A stretch of DNA of 10,141 bases, taken from contig UQVD01000071.1 of assembly GCA_900544385.1 (NCBI GenBank), positions 1 through 10,141 on the forward strand, given 5' to 3'. The notes beneath the pieces are model-generated. The model saw nothing but the letters and a program-made list of their open reading frames with translations. It made no database searches and was not told where the DNA came from. Each line of letters starts with the position of its first letter. Positions within the stretch are counted from its first letter, which is position 1. The DNA comes from an uncultured Collinsella sp. (GTDB lineage Bacteria > Actinomycetota > Coriobacteriia > Coriobacteriales > Coriobacteriaceae). A program made the translations under genes and the position numbers. Shown one piece after another: positions 1 to 6,290 of this stretch.

Positions 1-31
1 TCGTGGGCTCGGAGATGTGTATAAGAGACAG
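1..31. other. Nextera/Tn5 sequencing adapter remnant
   Basis: These 31 bases match the Illumina Nextera read-2 transposase adapter, lacking only its first three bases. Positions 13-31 are the 19-base Tn5 mosaic end, AGATGTGTATAAGAGACAG. The sequence is an untrimmed library adapter and not part of the genome. Translating through it gives the well-known artefact peptides MCIRDS and YKRQ. True genomic sequence begins at 32, so the gene truncated here is cut by assembly, not by biology. Confidence 0.97.
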
Positions 32-508
32 CTTCTCGGCCGACTGCTCGGCAGCAGGAGCCTCATTGGCCGCCGGAGCCTCGGGGGCGACCGGCACGGC
101 GAGCTCAGTCAATGCCGCGGCCTCACGCTCGGCAGCGCGACGGCGGGCACGCACAACCTGGGCCTCGCTGATCTGTGCCAGTGCACGGGCCTGCGCGACC
201 TCATCGGAAATGGGGGCCGAAGCATCGGTGGCAACGGGCCGCTTCGCGCGCGTGGTGCGCGTCGTACGACGCTTGGGCTTTTCGGCATCCTCGCCGTCCG
301 GAGCTGGCTTGGCCACACGACGCGTGCGCTTGGGCTTAGCGGGAGCAGCTTCCTCGCTAGCAACGGGCATAGTGGGCGCGGCGGCCTTAGGCGCCTCGGG
401 AGCCGAGACCTGCGCCGGCGCGGGCACCACGGCCTGGTCCGACGTAACCGGTGCAGCGGGAGCCGTTTGCGTCGTCGTTATTTCGTTTTCTTGTTGTTGA
501 TCAGACAC
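32..508 (-). CDS. rho: N-terminal fragment, probable transcription termination factor Rho
   Basis: From a GTG start at 508-506 the minus strand reads 159 open codons to the adapter boundary. The peptide begins SDQQQENEITTTQ and is rich in Ala, Pro, Lys and Arg. Basic clusters (KPKRTRR, KPKRRTTRTTRAKR) lie at about residues 55-95, a predicted helix (SDEVAQARALAQISEAQVVRARRRAAER) at about 102-130, and an Ala/Pro/Glu-rich linker follows. No catalytic domain is visible. Actinobacterial Rho proteins carry disordered basic insertions of this kind ahead of their RNA-binding and ATPase domains, and argS lies near rho in many actinobacteria, so Rho is the favoured call. RNase E/G or IF-2, which can also have such extensions, remain possible. 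The start is supported only by an AG-rich stretch (AAGAAAG) about 14 bases upstream. The 3' part is missing because of the adapter. Confidence 0.5.
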
Positions 509-636
509 AGTGTTTGCTCAACTTTCTTTTCAAGCCCTGTGATCACATGCTCCCTGCATATACCTTCAGGGCGGCTAAACAGTCTAGCTCCGTCCAAAAA
601 GCGACGGGCACCATTGATCTGTATCGAGATGATTGC

Positions 637-665
637 GTTATATACGCAGCGTTAGTGTAACACAA
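637..665 (-). promoter_or_regulatory. Candidate sigma-A-type promoter for the Rho-like gene
   Basis: On the minus strand TTGTGT (665-660) is followed after 17 bases by TATAAC (642-637). The -10 box is good and the -35 box keeps only TTG. Transcription would start near 630, leaving a leader of about 120 bases before the GTG at 508, which would be long enough for leader-based control. No second promoter of similar quality was seen. This is a pattern match only. Confidence 0.35.
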
Positions 666-930
666 CCGCAACCACCTGCAACTTAGTCATCGGGGACGTT
701 CTTAAACGACTAGTCAAAAGGGATGCTCTTTACAAAGTTCCGGCGTACACCATCGCCACATCATAAGCTGCGGTGAAATAGTTCCCAAATCCCGGCCGGC
801 ACCTCTCAAGCAGGAACCATTCCACCGCAACTCATAAGAAGAAGGCAGATCAAGCCTCAAGCATCGAGAAAACGGTACGACTAAGGGGCAAGGGCATCGG
901 TCCCAAGATCAACACGCCACGAATCGCGCC

Positions 931-1060
931 CATCTACTACGTTTGCCCCCGCACCCCTGAACATACTCACTATTTTTCGAAAGTCGCAGACCTGCTACCT
1001 GCGGTTTTAATATTGCGATTTTCGGCGTGGTTCGGGGTACGCACTTAAACGTAGTAGATG
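931..1060. repeat. Fold-back (inverted-repeat) element, copy 1
   Basis: The ends are perfect 14-base inverted repeats: CATCTACTACGTTT (931-944) against AAACGTAGTAGATG (1047-1060). Inside lie further paired blocks: ACCCCTGAAC with GTTCGGGGT, CGAAAGTCGCA (978-988) with TGCGATTTTCG (1014-1024), and a small central CGCAG/CTGCG hairpin. The whole 130 bases could fold into one long imperfect stem. It is homologous, in opposite orientation, to 1148-1295. It encodes no protein. A miniature palindromic mobile element or an intergenic RNA structure would both fit. Confidence 0.7.
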
Positions 1061-1106
1061 CCCCCGATTCTTGGCAGAAGGTATCCCACCGCTCCTCCAC
1101 GGGACA

Positions 1107-1144
1107 AAAATGATCCGTTTTCCTCCGTCCCCTAGGGTCATTTT
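1107..1144. repeat. GGGGAC-core hairpin repeat (AAAATGATCC arms), degenerate copy
   Basis: The first 26 bases (1107-1132) are identical to 9072-9097. The arms are AAAATGATCC (1107-1116) and GGGTCATTTT (1135-1144), pairing 9 of 10. On the minus strand the interior reads GGGGACGGAGGAAAA. A further GGGAC lies just outside at 1101-1105. It sits directly between the two fold-back elements and abuts the second. It is an interspersed palindromic repeat; neither flanking sequence suggests a terminator role. Confidence 0.75.
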
Positions 1145-1147
1145 CAA

Positions 1148-1295
1148 AACTATGGCTGTTTACTACGATGAATCGCTCAACCACGACCACGCCAAAAACC
1201 GAAAAAATAAAACCCCAGCTAGATGGCTTGCACTTTTCGCTGAAAAGCCCGTGTGGTTGGATTCCCCAAATTCATCGTAGTAAACCGGTATAGTT
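1148..1295. repeat. Fold-back (inverted-repeat) element, copy 2
   Basis: The ends are 26-base inverted repeats matching at 23 positions (1148-1173 and 1270-1295), with a perfect inner block GTTTACTACGATGAAT. CAACCAC/GTGGTTG and CTTTT-CGCTG-AAAAG pair further in. Read on the minus strand, its interior aligns with copy 1 at 931-1060: both have CGAAA, a GTCGCA/GTGCA-like block, CTA.CTG.GGTTTTA, GGCGTGGT (1024-1031 versus ACCACGCC at 1186-1193), then CGTAGTA. All four arms carry TACTACG or its complement. Confidence 0.7.
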
Positions 1296-1342
1296 GCGAT
1301 TTGGTAGCATTTTCCAGCAAGCCAAATTGTCTCGCTAAACGC

Positions 1343-1375
1343 AAAAAGCCCGATCTCCGCATGAAGATCGGGCTT
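1343..1375 (-). terminator. Rho-independent terminator of argS
   Basis: On the minus strand a perfect 11-base-pair stem, AAGCCCGATCT (1375-1365) with AGATCGGGCTT (1356-1346), encloses an 8-base loop and runs into a T stretch (complement of A1343-1347). It lies about 45 bases past the argS stop codon and should end the argS transcript before the repeat region. Confidence 0.88.
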
Positions 1376-1420
1376 ATAGGGCTCAGCAAAGCCGAACCTA
1401 CACGGTCAAACAACCAGTGC

Positions 1421-3274
1421 TTACATCTGCTCGGGGGCAGAAACGCCAACAAGGGTAAGCACCAGGGCGAGCGTCACGCGGACGGCGTCGCAAGCGGCCA
1501 GACGGGCGCGCGAGAGCTCGGGGTCGACGGGACGACCCTCGCTCGGCAGAACCTGGCAGGCGGCGTAGAAGCTGTGGAAGTCGCCGGCGAGTTCCTCGGC
1601 AAAGTGCGTCAGACGGAACGGAGCGCGGTCGCGAGCGCAGCTGGCGATGAGGTCAGTGAGCTCGTTGAGCTTACGCGAAAGAGCCAGCTCGGTCGGGTCG
1701 GTCAGCAGCGAGTAATCGACGTTCTCGCCGATGGCCTTGGCGGCAACGGCCTTCATGCCCATCTCGTCAGCCTGCTCGGGCGTTACGTCGGCGGCGCGGC
1801 GCAGGATGGAGCACACGCGAGCGTGAGCGTACTGCACGTAGTACACCGGGTTGGAGTTGTCGCGCTTCTTAACGGCCTCGATATCGAAGTCGACCATCTG
1901 GTTGGAGCTCTTGGAGATGAGCGTGTAGCGAGCGGCGTCGGAGCCGACCTCGTCGACGAGCTCCTGCAGGGTCACCATGGTGCCCTTGCGCTTGGACATA
2001 CGGACGGGTTTGCCGTTGCGCAGCAGGTTGACGAGCTGGCCCAGCAGAACCTCGAACTTGCCGGGATAGCCAAGAGCGTCGCAGACGCAGCGGACGCGCT
2101 CGATGTAGCCGTGGTGGTCGGCGCCCCAGATGTCGATGACGTGGTCGACGCGCTGGAACTTATCCCAGTGATAGGCGACGTCGGAGGCGAAGTAGGTGTA
2201 CTCGCCATCGGACTTGATCAGGACGCGGTCCTTGTCATCGCCCAGGTCGGTGGAGCGGAACCACAGGGCGCCGTCCTTGGTATAGAGGTAGCCCATCTTG
2301 TCGAGCTTCTCAAAAGCGCGGTCGACGGCGGAGGTGCCGGCGGTCTCGCCCTCGGTGTCCTTCACGTACAGAGAGCGCTCGGAGAACCAACGATCGAAGT
2401 CGCAGTTAACGGCATGGCAAAGGTCACGCATGTTGTCGACCATCTTTACATAGCCGCGCTCGCGGAAGCTCTCCATGCGCTCCTGCGGATCAGCGTTGAC
2501 CCACTTATCGCCGTCGGTGCGCCAGAACTCGGCGGCCTCGTCGATGACGTAGTCGCCGCCGTAGGAGTCCTTGCCCAGAGTCTCGGCAAAGTTGTCCTGA
2601 TACGGATGGGTCTCGGGATGCTCGTCGTTCTCGTCGGCAACAAAAGCGTCGCGGTCGGCGATCAACAGCTTGTGAGCCTCGTCGATATCCACGCCCTGCT
2701 TGGCGATGATGTCGGCAAGCTGCATATAGCGCGTGCTGATGGAGTTACCGAAGGTGTTCATCTGAGAGCCGTGGTCGTTGATGTAGAACTCACGCTGGAT
2801 GTCATAACCGGCGTGGTCCATCACACGACAAAGGGAGTCGCCCAGAGCGGCCCAGCGACCATGACCGATGTGCATGGGGCCGACGGGGTTGGCGGAGACG
2901 AACTCGACCTGGGTCTTCAGGCCGCCACCGACGTTGGACTTAGCGAAGTCCATACCCTTCTCGCGGGCCTCGCCAAAGATGGCGTTCTTGACGGCGACGG
3001 AGAGGTAGAAGTTGATGAAGCCGGGACCGGCGATCTCGACCTTCTCGATCGCGGGGTCCTCGGGCATATGGGCAACGACGGCCTCGGCGATCTTGCGCGG
3101 GGCGCAGTGAGCCAGCTTGGCGGACTTCAGGGCCATGGTGGAGGTCCACTCGCCATGAGAAGTATCAGCCGGTCGCTCGATAGCGCAATCGTCAAGTTCA
3201 AATGCGGAAAGGTCGCCGGCCTCCTGGGCCGCAGCAAGCGCAGCGCGTACCAGCTCTTCAATCTTCTCGGGCAT
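1421..3274 (-). CDS. argS: Arginine-tRNA ligase (arginyl-tRNA synthetase)
   Basis: This cytoplasmic class I aminoacyl-tRNA synthetase charges tRNA-Arg with arginine using ATP. The protein of 617 residues is close to or slightly above the usual family length. It shows the N-terminal Arg_tRNA_synt_N-type region (from MPEKIEELVRAALAAAQ), the HIGH signature in NPVGPMHIGHGRWAALGDS, and the KMSKS-equivalent in RMSKRKGTMVTLQEL. A DALR-type anticodon-binding C-terminus begins with YVQYAHARVCSILRRA. The start at 3274 is chosen over an upstream in-frame ATG at 3343 because a perfect AAGGAGG (3285-3279) sits 4 bases before it and the extra 23 residues do not resemble ArgS. It stands alone, with its own terminator downstream and a divergent CarD-type gene upstream. 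No frameshift or missing motif was seen. Confidence 0.97.
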   Translation of the reverse strand: MPEKIEELVRAALAAAQEAGDLSAFELDDCAIERPADTSHGEWTSTMALKSAKLAHCAPRKIAEAVVAHMPEDPAIEKVEIAGPGFINFYLSVAVKNAIFGEAREKGMDFAKSNVGGGLKTQVEFVSANPVGPMHIGHGRWAALGDSLCRVMDHAGYDIQREFYINDHGSQMNTFGNSISTRYMQLADIIAKQGVDIDEAHKLLIADRDAFVADENDEHPETHPYQDNFAETLGKDSYGGDYVIDEAAEFWRTDGDKWVNADPQERMESFRERGYVKMVDNMRDLCHAVNCDFDRWFSERSLYVKDTEGETAGTSAVDRAFEKLDKMGYLYTKDGALWFRSTDLGDDKDRVLIKSDGEYTYFASDVAYHWDKFQRVDHVIDIWGADHHGYIERVRCVCDALGYPGKFEVLLGQLVNLLRNGKPVRMSKRKGTMVTLQELVDEVGSDAARYTLISKSSNQMVDFDIEAVKKRDNSNPVYYVQYAHARVCSILRRAADVTPEQADEMGMKAVAAKAIGENVDYSLLTDPTELALSRKLNELTDLIASCARDRAPFRLTHFAEELAGDFHSFYAACQVLPSEGRPVDPELSRARLAACDAVRVTLALVLTLVGVSAPEQM

Positions 3275-3278
3275 AGAT

Positions 3279-3285
3279 CCTCCTT
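3279..3285 (-). promoter_or_regulatory. Ribosome binding site deciding the argS start
   Basis: AAGGAGG on the minus strand lies 4 bases before the ATG at 3274-3272. It rules in this start over the upstream in-frame ATG at 3343. Confidence 0.85.
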
Positions 3286-3341
3286 GTGTTAAAGCCCCCG
3301 AGCTCTTGGTCACTCGTAGGGCAAAAGCCAGAGTTTGTAGC

Positions 3342-3370
3342 ACTCTATCACAAGCGGTAACTACTGTCGC
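3342..3370 (-). promoter_or_regulatory. Weak candidate promoter for argS
   Basis: On the minus strand GCGACA (3370-3365) and TAGAGT (3347-3342) are 17 bases apart, each matching the sigma-A consensus at 4 of 6 positions. Transcription would start near 3335, inside the longer reading frame but upstream of the chosen start at 3274, leaving a leader of about 60 bases. This is a pattern match only. Confidence 0.28.
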
Positions 3371-3616
3371 AGGGTAAAGCTAATAGATATTGCATATGCA
3401 CAAAAATAACTACCGCTCTTGCGCGACGGTACAAAGTTGGCGGTTTGCCTGCAGTTTATACACGTTCTAGAAATGCATAAACGTATGAATAAGCCGTTCT
3501 AATTATCGAATACTCTAACCTATCGAAGTTGTGTGCTTTTCCTGCATAAAGTAATGGTTTGCGCACGTCAGCGTGGTATTCTTAACATACGCAAATTCGT
3601 ATAAGTTGGAGGTAGC

Positions 3617-4102
3617 ATGTTCTCAATCGGTCAACACGTCATTCATCCGGGTCAGGGAGTCTGCACCGTCGTCGGCTTTAGGGACGACACGCCGCAGCCC
3701 ATGTTGTTGCTCGAGGCCAAGCAGGGACATGCGCAGACGATTCTCATGTACCCCGTGGCGCAGGCCGACCGTCTGCATGCCGCTATCTCCCAGCAAGATG
3801 CCGAGCACCTGCTGAGCCACTACGACGAGCTGGAGTGCGACACCTTTACCGAGCGCAATAGCTCGCTCGAGGAGACGCACTTTAAGCAGCAGCTCAAGCT
3901 GGGCGCGCCCGAGACGGTACGCGTGGCAAAAACCATGATGCACCGTATTCGCCAGGCCGAGGAAGCAGATAAAAAGCCCAGCTCTTATTACATGCGCGTA
4001 CTCAAGGAAGCCAAGCGCCGCTCCATCGAGGAGTTCGCCGTGGCCCTGGGCGTCACCGAAGAGGCCGCCGAAGCCCGTCTAGCCCAAGCCGCCCTCAACT
4101 AA
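3617..4102 (+). CDS. CarD/CdnL-family RNA polymerase-binding transcriptional regulator
   Basis: The protein has 161 residues, the usual length for CdnL/CarD proteins. The N-terminus, FSIGQHVIHPGQGVCTVVGF, matches the start of the CarD_CdnL_TRCF domain, a Tudor-like beta fold that binds the RNA polymerase beta subunit. A helical C-terminal half (about residues 60-161, rich in Glu, Lys, Arg and Ala) corresponds to the promoter-DNA-contacting part of the family. By family knowledge such proteins stabilise open promoter complexes and affect rRNA and growth-related transcription; the targets here are unknown. The start has a strong GGAGG (about 3608-3612) five bases upstream. A clear terminator at 4115-4158 separates it from the HD-domain gene that follows in the same direction. 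Confidence 0.9.
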   Translation: MFSIGQHVIHPGQGVCTVVGFRDDTPQPMLLLEAKQGHAQTILMYPVAQADRLHAAISQQDAEHLLSHYDELECDTFTERNSSLEETHFKQQLKLGAPETVRVAKTMMHRIRQAEEADKKPSSYYMRVLKEAKRRSIEEFAVALGVTEEAAEARLAQAALN

Positions 4103-4114
4103 CCTGCCCACGCC

Positions 4115-4158
4115 AAAACCACCACAAAGGGGACAGGCACCTTTGTGGTGGTTTTTTT
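4115..4158 (+). terminator. Terminator hairpin with GGGGACAGGCACC core, copy 1
   Basis: Perfect 16-base arms, AAAACCACCACAAAGG (4115-4130) and CCTTTGTGGTGGTTTT (4140-4155), close a 9-base loop, GGACAGGCA. The stem runs into seven T (4152-4158). It starts 12 bases after the CarD-type stop codon and should act as a strong intrinsic terminator. The 40 bases 4117-4156 recur exactly at 4837-4876. Confidence 0.92.
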
Positions 4159-4176
4159 CGTTCTAGTCGTTCTAGT
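4159..4176 (+). repeat. Tandem duplicate of CGTTCTAGT
   Basis: Two perfect adjacent copies of a 9-base unit (4159-4167 and 4168-4176) sit between the CarD-type terminator and the HD-domain gene. The heptamer CGTTCTA also occurs at 3463 and 3495 upstream of the CarD-type gene, on the same strand. It may be a regulator-binding or promoter element for the downstream gene, or chance. Confidence 0.4.
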
Positions 4177-4219
4177 AGTATTCATTCTTAGCGATACCTA
4201 CGAACACAAGGAGTCTTTT

Positions 4220-4819
4220 ATGGAAGAGCCGCTTTCCGCCGGAATCACCCGCGACCGTGCGTTCGAATTGCTCAACGAGCACAACAAAGACCCGTTCCAC
4301 ATCACCCACGGCGAAACGGTCGAGGGCACCATGCGCTACTTTGCGCGCGAGTTCGACCCCGAGAACGAGGAGTTTTGGGGCATCGTCGGCCTGCTGCACG
4401 ACCTGGATTGGGAGGAGCATGAGGACGACCCCATGAACCACACTATCTATGCGGCCGAGATCCTCGAGGGCGAGGGCGCCTCTCCCGATCTCATTCGCGC
4501 TATTCAGACGCACACGTCCGATTTCAACACCTCGCTGCCCAAGCCCGAGCTGCAGATGGAAAAAATCCTGTTTGCATGCGACGAGCTCACTGGTCTGATC
4601 GGTGCTGCCGTGATCATGCGTCCGAGCAAGAGCGTCATGGACTTTACGACTAAGTCGCTCAAGAAAAAGTTCAAGGACAAGCGCTTTGCCGCCGGCTGCT
4701 CGCGCGACGTGATTTCGCAGGGCGCCGAGATGCTGGGCTGGGAGCTCCCCGAGCTCTTCGACCGTACCATCGCGGCCATGCAGTCCTTCGCGCCCGACCG
4801 CGACACCTTCCAGGCCTAA
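4220..4819 (+). CDS. HD-superfamily metal-dependent hydrolase, substrate unknown
   Basis: A 199-residue cytoplasmic protein with the HD signature. Likely metal ligands are H30 (ITHGETV), H60-D61 (LLHDLDWEEH), H98 (IQTHTSD) and D121 (ACDELTG), all in the usual order. It resembles the small stand-alone HD proteins grouped as predicted hydrolases (the COG2316 type). HD proteins commonly cleave phosphate esters such as nucleotides or cyclic nucleotides; nothing here identifies the substrate. The start at 4220 has AAGGAG (4208-4213) seven bases before it. A longer frame from 4145 would begin inside the upstream terminator and adds a spurious hydrophobic stretch. The gene is isolated between two identical terminator hairpins, so it is probably monocistronic with its own promoter in 4159-4207. 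Confidence 0.85.
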   Translation: MEEPLSAGITRDRAFELLNEHNKDPFHITHGETVEGTMRYFAREFDPENEEFWGIVGLLHDLDWEEHEDDPMNHTIYAAEILEGEGASPDLIRAIQTHTSDFNTSLPKPELQMEKILFACDELTGLIGAAVIMRPSKSVMDFTTKSLKKKFKDKRFAAGCSRDVISQGAEMLGWELPELFDRTIAAMQSFAPDRDTFQA

Positions 4820-4836
4820 CCGCCCACGCCACCTAT

Positions 4837-4876
4837 AACCACCACAAAGGGGACAGGCACCTTTGTGGTGGTTTTT
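4837..4876. terminator. Terminator hairpin with GGGGACAGGCACC core, copy 2
   Basis: Perfect 14-base arms, AACCACCACAAAGG (4837-4850) and CCTTTGTGGTGGTT (4860-4873), close the same 9-base loop as copy 1, followed by five T (4872-4876) on the plus strand. It lies 17 bases after the HD-gene stop and 14 bases before the proA stop, between convergent genes. It clearly suits the plus-strand transcript; on the minus strand the tail is only TTATAGG, so it would terminate proA weakly at best. Confidence 0.88.
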
Positions 4877-4890
4877 CGCTTGCGAGGGGT

Positions 4891-6177
4891 TTAGGGGCGA
4901 ACCTGGCCGGTGCCGCGGAGCTTGTATTTATAGGTGGTGAGGGCCTCGGCGGCAAAGGGGCCGCGGGCGTGGAGCTTTTGGGTCGAGATGCCGATCTCGG
5001 CGCCCAGGCCAAACTCGCCGCCGTCGGTAAAACGCGTGCTGGCGTTGGCATACACGGCCGAGGCATCGACCGCATCCAGGAAGCGCTCGCAGGCATCCTC
5101 GTCCTCGGCGATGATGGCCTCGGAATGCATGGTGCCGTAGCGGTTGATGTGCGCGATAGCCTCGTCCTCGTTCGCCACGACCTTCACGCTCATCTCGAGC
5201 GCCAGATACTCGCGGCCCCAGTCCTCCTCGGTAGCGGCAACAAAATCATCGCCCTCGGCAAGACCGGCATCGGCGCATGCGGCGCACGTGGCCTCGTCGC
5301 CGTGAATCAGCACACCGTGGTCGTGCAGCACGGCCACGACCGCCGGCAAAAACGAATCTGCCACGGCACGGTCGACCAGCAGCGACTCGGCGGCATTGCA
5401 CACGCCCACGCGCTGGGTCTTGGCATTGATGATAATATTGAGCGCTTTATCGAAGTCGGCGGATTCATGAACGTAGATATGGCAATTGCCCGTACCCGTC
5501 TCGATCACCGGAACGAGCGACTCACGCACGCAGCGCTGGATCAGGCCCGCACCGCCACGCGGAATGAGCACATCGACGATGCCGCGAAGCTTCATGAGCT
5601 CGCCGGTTGCCTCGCGGTCGGTAGACTCGATCATCGAGACGGCCTCGCGCGGGAAGCCCTGCGCCTCGAGGGCATCGGCCAGCAGCTCGGTAATCATGGC
5701 GCACGAGTGATACGCCAGCGAGCCGCCGCGCAGAATGCAGGCGTTGCCAGTGCGGATGCAGATGCCCGCGGCATCTGCCGTCACGTTGGGACGAGCCTCA
5801 TACACCATGGCGACCAAGCCCAGCGGCACGCTCACGCGGGTCAGGTCCACACCGCTTGCAAGCACGCGGTGGTCGAGTACGCGGCCGACAGGATCGGGCA
5901 GCTCAGCGAGCTTCTCCAGGCCGGCGGCCATGCCCTCGACGCGCTCGGGCGTCAGCAGCAGACGGTCGAGAAGCCCCGCCGAGGTGCCCGCATCGCGCGC
6001 CGCGGACATATCGAGCTCATTGGCGGCAACGATGGAATCAACGCCGTCGCGCAGCGCCGCGGCCATGGCGCGCACGGCCTCCTGGCGCTGGACATCGCTC
6101 GCCGTGGCAAGCGCGCCCGAAGCGGCCTTGGCCTCAACGGCAAGATCGTGGACATACGTGGCTATATCGACCGACAT
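4891..6177 (-). CDS. proA: Glutamate-5-semialdehyde dehydrogenase (gamma-glutamyl phosphate reductase)
   Basis: This enzyme reduces gamma-glutamyl phosphate with NADPH to glutamate-5-semialdehyde, the second step of proline synthesis, in the cytoplasm. The 428 residues fit the family (about 415-430). Visible family features are PLGLVAMVYEARPNVTADAAGICIRTGNACILRGG (start shown only as PLGLVAMVYEARPN, residues 118-131), IPRGGAGLI (205-213), VIETGTGNCHIYV (224-236), and KTQRVGVCNAAESLLV (253-268) with catalytic Cys260. The C-terminus contains STRFTDGGEFGLGAEIGIST, the aldehyde-dehydrogenase-fold ending typical of ProA. The ATG at 6177 has a purine-rich AAGAGAAAGGG upstream. In many bacteria proBA is one operon; here both genes are on the same strand but 1.7 kb apart, with an oppositely oriented hydrolase between them, so they need separate promoters. 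Confidence 0.97.
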   Translation of the reverse strand: MSVDIATYVHDLAVEAKAASGALATASDVQRQEAVRAMAAALRDGVDSIVAANELDMSAARDAGTSAGLLDRLLLTPERVEGMAAGLEKLAELPDPVGRVLDHRVLASGVDLTRVSVPLGLVAMVYEARPNVTADAAGICIRTGNACILRGGSLAYHSCAMITELLADALEAQGFPREAVSMIESTDREATGELMKLRGIVDVLIPRGGAGLIQRCVRESLVPVIETGTGNCHIYVHESADFDKALNIIINAKTQRVGVCNAAESLLVDRAVADSFLPAVVAVLHDHGVLIHGDEATCAACADAGLAEGDDFVAATEEDWGREYLALEMSVKVVANEDEAIAHINRYGTMHSEAIIAEDEDACERFLDAVDASAVYANASTRFTDGGEFGLGAEIGISTQKLHARGPFAAEALTTYKYKLRGTGQVRP

Positions 6178-6221
6178 GAACGGCCCTTTCTCTTAGATGT
6201 TTGCCAACCATGGTAGCCGAT

Positions 6222-6252
6222 TTGCACGCATCCTCGCAGACGGCGGTAGAAT
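6222..6252 (+). promoter_or_regulatory. Candidate promoter for the S33-type hydrolase
   Basis: TTGCAC (6222-6227) is followed after 19 bases by TAGAAT (6247-6252). The -10 box matches consensus at 5 of 6; the spacer is longer than ideal. A start near 6259 places the transcript upstream of the ATG at 6291 but downstream of the alternative ATGs at 6201 and 6210, which supports the shorter protein. Confidence 0.4.
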
Positions 6253-6290
6253 TGGTCAACCCGAAACACCGCAACGAATGGAAGCGTCAC

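Larger units (their letters stand above)
509..1342. other. Large repeat-bearing intergenic region
   Basis: This stretch of about 830 bases between the Rho-like gene and the argS terminator is visibly less GC-rich than the genes, and no open frame in it looks like a real protein. It holds the candidate promoter at 637-665, a GGGGACGTTC motif at 692-701 flanked by short arms (TAGTC 684-688, GACTA 708-712), two related fold-back elements and a GGGGAC hairpin, listed separately. In 715-930 I see nothing beyond unique non-coding sequence. In many actinobacteria, lysine or threonine biosynthesis genes lie between argS and rho; none is present here. Confidence 0.6.
3275..3616. other. Divergent argS/CarD-type intergenic region
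   Basis: This AT-richer stretch must hold the promoters of both argS (-) and the CarD-type gene (+). It contains a perfect 10-base palindrome, TGCATATGCA, at 3391-3400 near the middle. A looser inverted pair, CAAGCGGTA (3351-3359) with TACCGCTCTTG (3411-3421), flanks it. Two copies of CGTTCTA lie at 3463 and 3495. For the rightward gene, TTGCGC followed after 18 bases by TAACAT (around 3558-3587) is the best but weak promoter guess. No T-box-like leader or riboswitch was recognised upstream of argS. Confidence 0.5.

Noticed and set aside
17..655. 212-codon plus-strand frame beginning MYKRQ
   Set aside because: It starts inside the sequencing adapter and is antisense to the Rho-like gene.
909..1190. 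93-codon open frame on the minus strand in the repeat region
   Set aside because: It spans the first fold-back element and the hairpin repeat, lacks a ribosome binding site and shows no domain.
931..1295. Possible CRISPR array or IS element
   Set aside because: There are only two diverged, inverted copies, with no regular spacers, no transposase frame and no cas genes.
1253..3292. 679-codon open frame on the plus strand
   Set aside because: It is antisense to argS, which has all family motifs and a strong ribosome binding site. The translation is Val/Gly/Asp-rich, typical of a GC-biased antisense frame.
3275..3343. Upstream ATG of argS at 3343
   Set aside because: The ATG at 3274 has a perfect AAGGAGG, and the 23 extra residues are not part of known ArgS N-termini.
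4145..4219. Hydrophobic N-terminal extension of the HD protein that looks like a membrane segment
   Set aside because: It is translated from the right arm and T-run of the upstream terminator. The ATG at 4220 with AAGGAG before it is the real start.
4969..6216. 415-codon open frame on the plus strand
   Set aside because: It is the antisense shadow of proA; its His/Arg/Gly-rich product resembles no protein and the real gene has catalytic motifs.
6201..6290. 30-residue longer start for the S33 hydrolase
   Set aside because: It lacks a ribosome binding site, lies upstream of the candidate promoter, and the added residues do not extend the family pattern.
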